DNA of 64,000 nt from Pempheris klunzingeri (GCF_042242105.1 NC_092017.1:19802432-19866431); one strand, 5' to 3'; counted from the stretch's first letter, positions 48,873 to 61,358 are shown. Translations and numbers: made by a program. Notes: generated by a model from the letters alone, not told the origin.

Positions 48873-51800
48873 GACACACCAGCATGCCACTCTGATGGCA
48901 CTTTCCCAAAGCTTCACTGTATTAGCACTGACGACGCACCAATTTGGACACTGTTACCAGGCTCTCACAGAATACCGGTTAGTGTTGCCACCATAAGAGA
49001 ATTTTCAGATTTGGACATCTATAAATCCTGCACTGATAAGATGTCACACAATGAAATGGTTTACTTAGGAACAGATTTCAAACAGCTTTCCATGGTAGTT
49101 TTAAGGGTGATTAGATCACTCAGCTTTTTTAAATACAATAGTTGCATATTTAGCTGCTGGCATCAGTCAGGCAGCAGCTCTGTTATAATCTAATTTCTTT
49201 TTTAAAGCTGTCATTCCTAATATTAAAAATCCCATTTACTCGCCATCTGCACAACACAATTGGGATTAAGTACTTAGCGTTTACAGTATACAACATTGAA
49301 TTAAATCTTTTGCAGCAGTACAGAGTTTGTACTGAAAAATTGCCTCATCATGACAACACTCTTACTGGTATCAGCGAGTTCCTAAAATCTGTGCTGGTAT
49401 TAGAGTTGCCAAAATCTTTGCAGCGTAGTGATTTATAACAATATCAGGCTAACACAGGATACTGATACTAAACTGATTGGTTTTATAGGTAGCACAATCA
49501 AAGCAGACATATAATTTGGCTGATTTTGAGTATAAAAAGGATGGCAAATCTCTGCTGAATTGATGTAGGTTATCCACTAATCCAGACAGTAAATGTTTAC
49601 TCAAAAACAAGCACAAGATATTATAAATACATAATAAGCAAATATAGAGTTTCATACAGTATTCACATCATGGTAATATTGTCTAGGTCAATATTTTTGT
49701 CCAACAATCCAAATGTATCGCACTGTGCCTGGCATCAGCCAGTACATGGTGCTCTAAGCCAAATTCACTTTTTTGGTTTGAAAAAAGTGAATTTGTTGCA
49801 TCCCTCCACATTCAAATCTTTAATCCATGTAAACCAGTGCAGTTGCTTCTGGGAAACTGAGCTCAGGATGGGACTCTGCACCACCCAGCACACGTGCATT
49901 ATGGGTAGTGTAGAAACTGAGGAGACACACAAGCACTTTATCCAAAACAAGAAAACCAGGATACACACAGGCACAGAGATGGGTGCACCGTAACACTGAG
50001 TTCATTTATTGCTGGTTGGAACGTTTTTATTTCAGTGATTAGTGAGTTTAAAGGTTATTTTCTTACCAGCATCTTCATTCTGCACATTTCCACAATATCT
50101 TTAGGAAGTTACAAATGAGACAAAATAGGAACTCATGGATCCTACCTCTGGGGTGTATTTATGTTTTATGACATAATATAGTCATTACAGCATCTGTCAA
50201 ATCATTTTAATGACAGATCATCATTTCTATCAACACTTAAACCATTTCTGTGTTTTGTATTGTGTATGATACATGCGAATTTAGGAATATCAACCCAAAA
50301 AAAGCACAGTTACACAGATTAGTCTTTGGTGAGGGTTTTAGTTGGGGTCAGTTATCCCTGGAGCCTGATGTGGAGTAATAATTCACACATCCTTCAGATT
50401 TTGGGTTGAAAAGTGCCCTTAAGTGTGTTCCTGCTCCAGCCATCATATTTTCCTTTGTATAACTCTTTGGACAGGTGTCTTGTCCCCTACATAACAAGAC
50501 ATAGTGGTGAATCATCTCTGTCTGGATAAAAAGCAACAATAGCACAAGTCACCTGGAGCACCCTCGGGAAGAGTATTATTATTAATGTAGTTGCTTTTCT
50601 ACAACGCACTGCATTAAAGCATTATATTTAAATTATTTTATTTAATTATTCTATAAAAGTGAGCGTCAAATAGACCTTCCCCTGGCAGTTGCTACACTGA
50701 ACTTACACCACACTTGGCATGTAAAGCTGCACACATGACATAAGCTTGCAAACCAGGTGTTTAAAATGTACACAAAGTTTTTAATGCAGAACAATTAGAA
50801 AAACAGGCTAATAAATGGAGTTTAATCGAATCGCTAAATTTTAGCCATGGCCTAAAGTATACAGCTGGAAACTGCAAAACTAAAGACAGAGGCTAAACAT
50901 GTATATCAGAATTATACATAGTATTTAAAAAGGGAGCTGTAAAGACCTAATGCTCCTTCAACATGTAAACACTCATCGCTGACCAAACAATGGTAGAATT
51001 ATTAGCATGACTGCTTGAATTTTGCAGGCATGTTCACTAGCTTTGCGGGCTAATTAGCTTCTAATTCATAAGGTATGATTCCAGCTAGGGTGACCAAATA
51101 GAGTGTATAGCTATCATAAAATGTGATAAATTACATTGGAATCCACATAAAATAAATAAATGCTGGTACACAGCTCTCCTTAAGTGTGTGGAAAATTACA
51201 TCTATTATGATAAATATCTCATTTTGAAAAGAAAACTGTTTACATTCAGGCCTATCCAGGTAACAGGGACTCCTTTGATAGTGCACTGTGAGAGTGGAGA
51301 TGATTTGGTGCTTGTGGGTTACAGTGAATCATTCAAACTATTTTTATATGGTAAAATACAGCAGTCATTAAATTAAATTCATTTGAATTTCAAAAGTACG
51401 AGGGTAGTTGATTTTACAGTTTATCACCAGTTTGATTACAATATTAGATTTTTTCTGTGTGATTTTTCCTGTTTAGTGGGTCACCTTAAATGCACTAGTG
51501 GTTGTTAGTCAAACATATGCTTGATACTCATTGCATACCTACACTTGAAGTTAATCAGTTTCGTCAGACTGTTGATTGTCATGAAGGGAGTTGGAAAAAT
51601 TGCGTCCTTTTCCTACTTTGTGGCAGTGAAAAGGTGTAAATGTTTGATTTTGCATGCCATCGTCGTATAAAAGATGATCTAGGTCTTATGTGTATTACTA
51701 ATTATAATATCGACATCATGGCTGGATACTGTTTTGATACCGGTCCTGGTACTATAAGTTCACCACCAGCTATAAAAAATATGTTTTGTTACTTTTTATC

Positions 51801-52046
51801 TAATGGGTTAGCCGTATTCTGTGAAATTCAGTTTTTTTCATCCATCATTGGTGCTAAGCACTCATTGCTGTAGTTTTCCTTAAATGCACCTCTCCGTGAT
51901 CACCTGTCAGTCGTACAGTATGAGTGGTACTGACTTTATCACAGCAAATGGAGAAGCTTTCATGTTGGGTGTGGTCTGTTGTAATTGTGACCACATGAAT
52001 CTGTGATATAGTGTTGTACAGTATACAATAAAGTAGACTGTGAATA

Positions 52047-52049
<3 letters not shown>

Positions 52050-52095
<46 letters not shown>

Positions 52096-52572
52096 ATGGA
52101 CGACATGACCAACATCCTCCCCAAAAGTGAAGCCAAAATATCTCAATCGCCCCCTGGTGGCTGGTAACATTACAGACCAGAAAGCCCTTGCCCTCCAAGT
52201 TAGCAGATGGGACATGAGCTAAAACAAAGCACAAAAATCAAAAGTAAACAGCTGATAATTTTTCCCAAAAATGATTCCTATCATTTAAGGTAGCTCTTAT
52301 CATGCTGATGTATGATCAGGTGTTAATTTTTCTTATCAGTTTGGTTATTTGATACTATAAAAAAGGGTTCCAGCAACATGATTGACAGCGACTGAGTCGG
52401 GCGGGACCTCAATACCATGACTCCAGTCCTGATCACTAGTTCCCAGACTCTGGCACCAAATGACATCGCTAGCACAATACGGCGGAGCTCGTCTCTGGGA
52501 TAATTTGGCTTCATACTTGTGTAGGAGGAGGAAGTGGAGATGTGCCGTCCATCTTTATATACAGTCCATGGC
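52050..52572. mobile_element. Non-autonomous element with terminal inverted repeats
   Basis: The left end reads TATATAAAGATGGACGACA (about 52086-52105). The right end reads TGCCGTCCATCTTTATATA (52543-52561) followed by CAGTCCATGG. The two are near-perfect inverted copies. Inside lie words common to a repeat family abundant in teleosts: AAAAGTGAAGCCAAAATATC, CGCCCCCTGGTGGCTGG and GCTTCATACTTGTGTAGGAG. No transposase frame exists, so this is a MITE-like or internally deleted copy. Confidence 0.65.
52051..52092. repeat. (AT)n microsatellite
   Basis: About 20 AT units at the left end of the inverted-repeat element. They replace the sequence that the right end shows beyond its TATATA. Confidence 0.9.
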
Positions 52573-55327
52573 TGAATTGCACAGGCTGTGGACAGAGCGT
52601 ACCACAAACACTAGATGGTGGTGCAAGCTGCACTTTTAACTTGTGTGTAGTTACTGTTTAAAGCAAAGAAGGAAAATTTTTAAATTTCGGTTAGATGTTC
52701 ATGCTGTTTTATAATAGCCAGAGCTTGTGGACAAGCGGTACTACACCCCTCTGTGTAGAAATTAGGACTCAGTAACAGTGGTGTAGTCTACAACCAAATA
52801 GGAGGGTGCACGTCTGGCATGTGAAACCAAATCATAAGTCTTTTTTTCTTTACTTTTTGCTCACTGACCAGATTAATTTAAGTTAAATTAAGGTTAAATC
52901 AAGTCAAGTAAATCAAAATTGTGTATTTAAAAAAAAACAAACTTGTTCTACATATCCCAGTTAATTTTGTAGCAGGAATAAAAAAAGATGTATGAAGCTT
53001 ATATGTGCACAAACAGACTACACTCCTGCTCTGTGGGGTTTAGATTTAAAGCATAGCATTTGCACACAAGTATCTCCTGTGAGGTGGAGATACTACGACT
53101 GTCTTCATGTACATCCACCCTGTTACTGAAGCAGGTGACCATGTGGTGGTGCTAAATAAGGACAAGTTGCTGATGAGATTGACATGTCGTAGCACTGTTA
53201 ACGCACTAATACGAGTTTTCAAAAAGTACTTTGTCTGTCTCTTTAACGAGATGACCACTTAGTAGTGTTAAGTTCTGTAAAGTCAGACAACTTTGTAATT
53301 GTATGTGCACACTTTGGTCTTTTTCTGTTGTTACTGTCAGTTTTTGTAACTTTATTGTTTTATCGTTGTGCAGACAAAAATGAAAGAGAGATACCGAAAA
53401 CAGATTTCAAAATAATTACTGTTTCGTGAGAGAATAATTGGTGTTTCATATCATAAAATGTGTGTCATGATGTACTTTCAGCTGCAATCATGTTAAGTAG
53501 CTTTCTGTCAGAGTAATTTTTTATCTCCTAGTAGCTAATTAACAACCATTTCCATGATTACCATTTGCTGTTGTATACTAATAGAATTATACACAGCTGT
53601 AGAAAATGTTGTGTTGAAAAAAAAATCAAAAAAAAATCTTACAAGCAGATCAAAGTTTTACTTCAACAAATATTTATCTAAAAAAAGGTACCCAGGTACA
53701 AACTAGCTAGCCTGTTTACCTTTCAACATCATAAATACCATGTTTAAGCCTAAATTGAAGGAGACATAAGAAAGTGCGATTTAGATGTTTATTTTTAGGC
53801 TTCTGTTATCTTTATTTTAATTTACCACTTAACCACTGTGGCAGTTAAATCCATTAAACCTCCCATGAAGGAGGTTTAAAATCAACAACCAAACGTTTTG
53901 TGCTAGATGCGGTTTTATTGATTTGTGGCATGGAAGATCTAATCATCCTAACTAGTGTACGGTTTAGTAATAACAGCTATAAACCTTTGTTTTGGATGCC
54001 TTTAGGACGGACTTTCCAACTGTGGCTTGTTAATTAAGTCTGCTTACTCCGGCTGATGAGATTAATTGAAGGACTTCTTGTTGCGAGACGCACAAATGAC
54101 TGAATGACAGCAGTGTGATTTAAAGAAAAGAGAATAACCATGTTAGTCTGGTTCTGTCACATAAAGAAATGATGCCAGTTTTAGTGGTAATAATGCCAGG
54201 TTTAATTCCTAGAAGGGGAATATGTTCCTCCTCCCTGGAAATTAAGTTCATATTGGACGGTTCTGCAAGACATGATTCACGTCAATGTCAATGATCAGCA
54301 ACAGTGCAGGAAGTAATGTGGCACTTAGGAAGAGAAGCAGAGGGTACAGGTGTGGAAGCTGGGAATGTGAATGTGTATGTAACAGAGGTAAATCTGATGT
54401 TGGTGGTCGTCTTACAGAGATGGTTATGTTTGGTACAAGGTTGGTTATGGTTAAGTGACGGAAAAGATTATGTAGGTGCAATATAACAGAGCTGCAATGA
54501 CTAGTCGATTAATTAATTAATTGGTCAATTGACCGAAAACTGATCAGGAACTAGTTTTGATTGCTTTTTAAAGCAAATATTCCTAAGATTTGATTGTTTC
54601 AGGTTCTTAAATGTGAAAAATTGCTGCTTTTATTGGCTTTGCATTATAATAAATTGAATATTTTGGGCATTTGGACCATTTGTCAGACAAACCAAGACGT
54701 GTGATGAGGTCACCTTGAGCTCTAGGACATTGTGATTGATATTTGTCACCGTCTTCTTATGTTTTAAACACCAAGAGATTGTTTGAAGAAATAATAGGCA
54801 GATTACTGTTAGTAGCGCCGTACAATATCAGAGGGTTTTGCTTAAGTTTATGTGTGAGATTAAGTTTAGTGAGCATAGGCCTGGTTATGTTAATGAAAGG
54901 TTTGGTGTGGTCATGGGTAGAGCAAAGAGGAGGGAGGTTGGTTAGTAACTGATATTTGCATTCACGCAGTGCTCGGCTGCCATTCAATGGTTCGTCTCTC
55001 TCTATACCTCTCTAAACCGTCTTCCATGCCATAAACAATGTGGGATAAAGCAGTAACATTCGTCAAGCAGAAAACTATTTTTGGGAGATTGGTTTGTTTT
55101 CCATCTCAGTAAGATGGAAAGATCATCATTAACTTTTTTTTTTTTAAATGTTTGAAATCCAGTGTGCATACGATCAAATACCTCTACTTGTCTCTGCCTC
55201 GCATTAAACTTGTAGTACTTGTTAAAATGATGTAACTTTAACTTTCATTTTTTCCAACGTGGCTGTATGGATTTAGCTGCCCTTTGTTAATAGCCTACTG
55301 CTGTGAGAAAATACTGGTATTGTAAAT

Positions 55328-56145
55328 GTTTATTTACTGTATTGATTATGCAATAACATTCAGCTTTTTTGAACTAGCTTGTGTTTCCTTTAGAAGCCAT
55401 GTCTGAGGAAAATTGATGGTTTCAAATATTTTTGTTGGTGTAAAACCTGACTTTATCCACTTCAGAACATCATTGTTCATGTATGCACTTTCAGATCCCC
55501 GAATAAATTTGAGATGATGGTTTAATGAATTGCTGTGAGTACCATTTCATAACCTGAGGACTTCAACACTTTTCCTTAGCGGTGGCGTATGGACAAAGGC
55601 AACAGGCCTGGATTAACAAAGTAGAAACAAGTATACATGATAAATACCGTTTGTTGTCTGTGTGTACATGATAAGTCCAGAGCAAAGCTGCTAGATTACA
55701 CATTACAAACACCATGCACCGTACTAAAGTACCACATACTGTGGCTTTACAAACATAGTCAAAGTATTTACTGCACATAGACTTACTGAAAGCAATAACA
55801 TTCAGCTTTCTTGAAATAGCTTGTTATCTTGATAAATAATAAAAGATTTTATCTGAATGTTTTTTTTCTCCTATGTCCTTTTTTTGTGTGTGTCACATTA
55901 TTTCACCAATTAAAAAAAAAAAAGACAAGAAATAGCTTATGTTTCCTTTAGGAGTCATACCAGAGGAAAATCAATGGTTTAACACATTTTTGTTGGTGTT
56001 AAAACACCACAGAACTTCATTATGCATTAATGCACTACCAAATACTGAAGACACCACGTACTGTACCACAGTATGCATAGTTTTTAACAGGATGTAACAG
56101 ATTCAAAGCATTTACTGCACATAGATTTAATGTATGCATGCAGTA
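55328..56145. repeat. Old 442-bp tandem duplication
   Basis: CAATAACATTCAGCTTT occurs at 55351 and 55793. The copies share, in order, TAGCTTGTGTTTCCTTTAGA / TAGCTTATGTTTCCTTTAGG, GAGGAAAATTGATGGTTT / GAGGAAAATCAATGGTTT, TTTTTGTTGGTGT, GTACTAAAGTACCACA / GTACTGTACCACA, and AAGTATTTACTGCACATAGA / AAGCATTTACTGCACATAGA. Divergence and indels are considerable, so the event is not recent. Confidence 0.75.
55823..55928 (+). mobile_element. Small retroposed insertion with poly(A) tail and target-site duplication
   Basis: A 106-bp segment interrupts the second unit of the tandem duplication. It is flanked by identical GAAATAGCTT (55813-55822 and 55929-55938) and ends in 12 A residues (55912-55923) plus GACAA. 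The first unit of the duplication shows the uninterrupted site (GAACTAGCTT). These are hallmarks of LINE-mediated retroposition. The source RNA is not recognised. Confidence 0.65.
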
Positions 56146-56520
56146 GTAAGGACTCCCTTACAAAACCTCAATGGGATTTATATAATAATATAAAAATAAT
56201 ACTGCCAAGAGTATGGTTTAAACACAGCAGATTACTGTGTATTCTATCAACAACGTGTAGTTAGTAGTACTGTGAATACAAGAAGCACTGTGGGTCACAC
56301 TGTGGATGGATGGACATCCATAGGCACACCACTGGCCTAAGTGTCAAACCTAGAGAAACAACAATGAGATGATGCCTACTGATGGCTGCAGCCCACCACT
56401 AATTCAGCACCTAGAACAGCCGCTGCTCCAGTTTACAGCAATAAGTTAGTTAGCAACCGGCTACCAAACAGAAAACTACCTGCAACATGTACAAACAGCA
56501 CAGAGTCAGCAGAGTCTTAC

Positions 56521-56900
56521 CTTCATAGGAGCTTCTTCAGTGCAAACTGTGATAAAAGAAGAACTCAGCAGGTCATTAGACAATCACACAGTTCAGAGTC
56601 ATAGAAAAAAGTTCCTCAGCTTTTACCTGAGATGGCTCCATGTAGGTAGAGTAGTGTACCCTGGCTGGTAATGGGAAATACTCCTTTCCTCTGATGTAGT
56701 TTTATTCCAGATGTGGCAGGACTACAGTAAGAGTCCACAGCTGCTCCTCACCCTGATGTTGAAAGCCGGGATGAAATTGAGGAGTTGTCATTCGCCATTT
56801 TCATGGTAGCGTGGAGCTGCTGCTCACCGCGCTTCTTCACGGCCTCCTGGCCCGCCGAGAACCGTCAGCACCGCCCGGTGGTGATAGCTTGTCTGTAGCC
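56521..56900 (-). ncRNA. Minus-strand spliced transcript, 5' exons (coding status unknown)
   Basis: On the minus strand a small exon at 56521-56546 is bounded by TTTTATCACAG| and |GTAAGAC. Upstream of it, exon 56627-56664 is bounded by CCATTACCAG| and |GTAAAAG, and a first exon ends at 56752 with CAGG|GTGAGG. Read from the ATG at 56804-56802 the frame stays open through all three exons (about 40 codons, starting MKMANDNSS). It meets stops soon after, whichever downstream acceptor is used (for example the one after TTGTTTCTCTAG near 56350). It may be a lncRNA, a short peptide, or the 5' end of a gene whose other exons I could not find. Confidence 0.35.
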
Positions 56901-57215
56901 GACTCCCACTCCTGCACACAGCTGCTGGCCACCGGAGGTCGTCCCTGTCCCAGTGTTTTCACCTGAATTAGCTGAAATCTTCATTTCCAGCTCCGGTGTT
57001 GAAACGTTAGCTAACTAGGTTAACTAAGCTAATGTTGACGGTACTTAGTTAACTAACCGTCAGACATTTCTGTGTTAGTAAAGCTGCTTATTCGGCTAAC
57101 AAGCGGCAGAGCAGGTCAGTTAAAGTAAATAAGTAGAAAGAAAAGTAACGAAATCCCAATTTGCAGGTACATCGACTTAATCCCAACAGAGACACCCAAA
57201 ATTCAAAATGGCGCA
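56752..57215. promoter_or_regulatory. CpG-rich promoter region, possibly bidirectional
   Basis: A GC-rich, CpG-containing block in AT-rich surroundings. It has two YY1-like AAAATGGCG words in opposite orientation (minus strand near 56800, plus strand near 57205), which often mark transcription start sites. It lies upstream of the minus-strand exons and about 0.9 kb before the ifi30 start codon. Confidence 0.4.
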
Positions 57216-57436
57216 GCATTTCTTCCTGGCTCTCCTCAACGGTTTTCCTCACAAATGTTGTATTTCATCAGTTTTTCTGAAACCTTGAACCATGATCCCG
57301 GGGTTTTGTGTCCTCACTCTTAGTGAAATAAATTTATAATATTCTACTGGTTTGTAATTTTTAAGCATCTCATCATTTTAACAGAAAAAAAGTTATTTCT
57401 TGTTAACGTTTAAAAACTACAGTTCCCATAAGGCTT

Positions 57437-57640
57437 TGATAGATAGATATTGTTTATTGATCCCTCAGTGGGGAAAGTTTGCTGTTACAGCAGCTCAAGG
57501 GGACAGACAAAAGCACACAGTTAAAGAAATAGAAAATTAAATAAACATAATATATACAGAGGAAAAACCTATATACACAAAGAAACATTATGTACACAAT
57601 CAATCTCAATTTCAGAAACATCTGTGAGTCTCTGACCCTA
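57437..57640 (-). mobile_element. LINE 3' end fragment (Rex1/L2-like tail)
   Basis: The + strand shows GATAGATAGATATTGTTTAT, TGATCCCTCAGTGGGGAAAG and TTTGCTGTTACAGCAGCTC. On the minus strand this is a LINE tail ending in a GATA-type repeat (TCTATCTATC). It resembles the fragment at 15.5 kb. Confidence 0.65.
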
Positions 57641-57817
57641 ATGAATATTTCTAATTTCATTAGACATTAGCTTAGATGTTTGTACAGCCTGTTGTGCTCC
57701 AACCAGAGGGAGGGCAATCACAATTATATTATGTAATTCAGGTGGAGTTTCTTTTCTTGTGAATCATTCATATTTGACACATATACTAAAACCTTATTCT
57801 CCACCACTAAACTGCTC

Positions 57818-57824
57818 TATAAAA
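57818..57824 (+). promoter_or_regulatory. TATA-like box upstream of ifi30
   Basis: CTCTATAAAACCC lies 244 bp before the start codon. It is a plausible core promoter. No leader intron is evident between it and the ATG. Confidence 0.3.
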
Positions 57825-58067
57825 CCCACATTTTGCGCAGCAATATTCTATTTAACTCCGGAGTGGATATCTGTCGAATATCCAACTTAAACTAACTTCG
57901 CCGCGGTGGGTTTTTATTTATTTATTTATTTATTTTTACTGCTGGAAGCTGGAGTGTCCGAGGATCCCTGAAGGCGGCAGCAGTCGGTCACACCTGGTGT
58001 TAATGAGCGGACTGATGAGGAGGAGCAGCTCTTCTCCTCTCTCCTCTCCTCTTTCCTCTCAGCAGAC

Positions 58068-61000
58068 ATGAAGCTGTCCGGACTGCTGGCTGTGTTTTTA
58101 TTCCTCTGCGCTGGGCAGAGGAGCTCCGGGATGTCTCACCCCAAACCCTCCTGCCGGTACCCTCCGTCTCAGTGGTGCCGGTCCCTGGAGATAGCTATAG
58201 CCTGCAAGGTGAGTAGAAATAACTCACTGGAGTCCACAGGCCCGGTGGACTACATGGGGTCACAGCAGAAACAATTGGACAGAAACAAAGATGAAAGGCC
58301 TCAAAAGATTAGAACCTTTTTTTTTTTTGGTATTTTATAATAATGTGGAGGCTAAATAAAAGCTGAAAAGAGAGTAAGTAATATTGATGATATAGTAGAC
58401 ATGTAAAGTGTTTTATACTGATGAATTCTGTTGTAAAAGAGGAAAAATCTGCCAAATACTAAGAGTTTTGTTCCATTTCTGACTTCCATTGTGGTCTTCT
58501 TTATTTCTGGTCCCTCTGCAGGCGTTTTGAGATTTCTTTCTAGTGAGAACACTTTTCATTTCGTTGTCTGTTAATTTTTTTTCATGCAAAAGTAAATTTT
58601 CTTCAAGAAGGCCAGAAGGGAATGATGATTTCTATCAAGTAGAAATAATGAGAACCACCTTTTTGTTATTATTCTTATTCTTATTCTTATTGAGCATCTT
58701 TGTTCCAAACAGGAAAATCTGAGTTCAGTGGAGTTCAATGTCTTCCCCTGTCTGGGTTTAAATTGGAGTCATGCTTCAGAAATTGAACACCAGTGGTTCT
58801 TCATGTGACGGAGCAGCAGCTTCGGGCCAAATCACACAAACATTTGATCAGTTTAAAGATGAGTGGAGCTGGAAAATAAAGCGTACAGTTGGTTGTACTT
58901 TAAATACTGAGCTACAAGGTTTATAATGATGCTTTTATTGACTTTAATCAGGTGTAATACTGCAAGTTAAAGTTTTTACTCTGTTCAATTGTAGTGTATA
59001 AAATGCCCAAACAGGGTTCATATGTGTCAGTTTACCACAAGGACCTTTTTAACTCTTCTTTAAACTGATAATTCAGAGAGCGAAAACAAAAGTTACAGAA
59101 AGCTTTTTGTTTGCCGTGTAGGTTCAGAAGCAGTGTATGGAGCTGAATGCTACCAGACCAAACCAGTCGGTCCCTCCAGTGTCCGTCACTCTGTACTATG
59201 AGAGCCTGTGTCCAGCCTGCAGAGTCTTCATCACCCAGCAGCTCTTCCCCACCTGGACCATACTGCAGGACATCATGACCGTCACTCTGGTCCCCTACGG
59301 GAACGCCAAGGTACGCTGATCCTCCTCCTCCTCCTCCTCCTCTGCATTAACGGAGAAGATTTCATGACAGATTTCTGACCCTCATCGTTCTCTTGTAGGA
59401 GCTCCCGTTGCCCAATTCTCCCTTTGCCTGCCAGCACGGAGTTCCTGAATGCCGAGGGAACATGATCGAGGTTTGTGTGCTTCATACCTGCACTGCAGCT
59501 CTGTCAGTCAGTTAATGGAGAAACACGCCGACTTTATCCTGATTGATCTGTTCCTCAGGCCTGCATCATCCATTTGACGGGGCACTCAGCATTTCACATC
59601 ATCCACTGCATGGAGTCGGCTGCAGATGTCCTCAACGCTGCCCAGCCTGTGAGTACAGCAGCGCACAGTTTAGACCACAGTTTTGGTAAATACGCTTTCT
59701 GGTTTGGGTGAAGTGGAATTTTATTTTGTAATCTGGAGTTAATAATCCAGGAAATGGCTCGACAAACCATCAAATATTCTGGTGTGGAGATGAATTAAAG
59801 CTTCAGCTCTTATTATCTTTAGTATTTCTCTGTCATCGATATGATTTAATTGACTTAATTAGAAGCTGCGTGGTTTTAATCAGATTTGAGTGAACAAACA
59901 ACCCACCAGCTGTCATCAGATGCTGCTGAAAATAAGTTTTCAGGCCTTTTTTAAAGTTTATTTTCAAGTCAAATGTTTCTTCGGGGCCAGAGTGTAAAAC
60001 TTATAAACCTCAGATGCCTTTTTTATATTTGAATTGGAAAGAATTAACAGTGATAAGACCTGTCGTGTTTCAGGATTTAGAAATGGATAAAATCCCCCAA
60101 GACTCTGGCTTTGTTGATGCTCTGTCCTGTTGTCTCAGTGTCTCCAGCTGCATGCGCCCTCGGTCTCCTGGTCCACTGTCGACTCCTGCGTGAACGGAGG
60201 TCTGGGATACCAGCTGATGCACGCCAACGCTGTCATGACCAGAGCTCTGAGCCCCGCCCACACACACGTCCCCTGGGTCACCTTCAACGGGGTAAAACTC
60301 GGGTGGCATGGAGCGTTCTGTTTCAGACCTGTCTTCTGCTTTTCTTAACTAAAATTACAGAATTTTATCTGAAACAATTACAACCATTTGACAGAAGGTT
60401 TGTACTTCTGCACACTCTGTTTTGGCTTTTGTTCAAATTATAGTGGTGGAGGAATTATTCGAATCGTTTCGAGTAAAAGTGCCAGTAAAATAAAAAACCA
60501 AAAACAAATGTTAAGTAAACTGTTAGGATCTGTATCTGATTTTCAACTAATTAAGTTACTATCTGCTGATTATATTCTCCTTTTAATCGATTGGTTTGTA
60601 AAAATCTAAAAATATTGAGTAATGTGTCTAAATTGAGCAGAGCTAAAAGTGACGGCTTCACATTTGTGAGCCTGAAACTTAAATGATTAAACTGTCCTGA
60701 GTGCAGGTGAAAAGGGGGACAAATTTGAAAAGCAAAGAAGGAACTTGACTCACTATATAAATGTCCTGCGTGTAGTTTCATGTATAGCATCAAGAGGTCA
60801 AAGAATGAAGTTGATATGTTGCTGGTGGTGAAGTTCTGCAACGCTGACTGACGATCACAAACTGTTTTTTCAGGAATACACAGAAGAGAACGAGGACAAG
60901 GCGATGTCGTCCCTCTTACATTTGGTCTGCCAACTATACAAGGTGAGAACTTATTTCAAATCTTCACAAACATCTTGACATAATACTTAGAAAAAGATTG

Positions 61001-61211
61001 TTTATTCTACATATTAGTCCATTTGTACAGTGCAGAACTAAAAAGCAGAGGTGTGTCTTGTCTGTCGGTTGCATCTGTGAGTGAAGTGATTGTTTCTTGC
61101 TTTTCTGGGATGTGACTAAATCTATATTTGTGTTGTGGTGTTGTCTTGCAGGGGGTGAAGCCTCCAGCCTGCACCGGAGCCCCAGTCAAACTGGACCGAA
61201 GCTTCTGCTGA
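58068..61211 (+). CDS. ifi30: Gamma-interferon-inducible lysosomal thiol reductase (GILT)
   Basis: Seven coding exons, all joined in phase 0: 58068-58208, 59122-59310, 59399-59470, 59559-59648, 60139-60291, 60874-60942 and 61152-61211. They give 774 nt and 257 residues, close to the human precursor. GILT reduces disulfide bonds of endocytosed proteins at acid pH and so helps MHC class II processing. A signal peptide ([16 protein letters not shown], about 1-21) leads into the secretory and lysosomal route. The active site is Cys77-Pro-Ala-Cys80 after YYESL. The family signature CQHG-x2-EC-x2-N-x4-C spans 121-136 and crosses the exon 3/4 junction. Asn56 and Asn61 are N-glycosylation sequons. 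The conserved QLMHANA and PWVTFNG blocks and a Cys-rich C-terminus ending SFC are present. Human GILT has CGGC at the active site. Adjacency to a pik3r2-like gene mirrors human PIK3R2-IFI30. Confidence 0.95.
59320..59342. repeat. (CTC)n repeat in ifi30 intron 2
   Basis: About seven CTC units directly after the exon 2 donor, inside an 88-bp intron. Confidence 0.85.
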
Positions 61212-61352
61212 ACACAACAAAAACAACTGTACACCGTTCGCTACCTGCAGGAAAACAGTTAATCATACAGCAACATACATAATGTACCAAATAACACTGA
61301 CATGTTTGTCTGAGAGTCGTTGTAGTCGATGAGGACGTGAAATTAGAAATGG

Positions 61353-61358
61353 AATAAA
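61353..61358 (+). promoter_or_regulatory. Polyadenylation signal of ifi30
   Basis: AATAAA lies 141 nt after the stop codon. A second one occurs near 61418. Confidence 0.6.

Larger units (their letters stand above)
48873..56500. other. pik3r2-ifi30 spacer
   Basis: No plus-strand coding exon is seen. The 3' UTR of pik3r2 lies at its left end, but its polyadenylation site cannot be fixed: an ATTAAA is present near 49223 and many AT-rich words follow. The right half holds an inverted-repeat element (52.05-52.57 kb), a tandem duplication (55.35-56.14 kb) and, at its edge, minus-strand exons. Confidence 0.55.

Noticed and set aside
56825-56960. Minus-strand frame with one internal TGA, considered as a selenocysteine codon
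   Set aside because: No evidence of a SECIS element or of a selenoprotein family; two short unrelated frames are more likely.
57744-57762. ISRE-like AGTTTCTTTTCTT upstream of ifi30
   Set aside because: The two TTTC cores are one base apart instead of two, so it is not a proper interferon response element. A TTC-N4-GAA overlaps but is a weak match.
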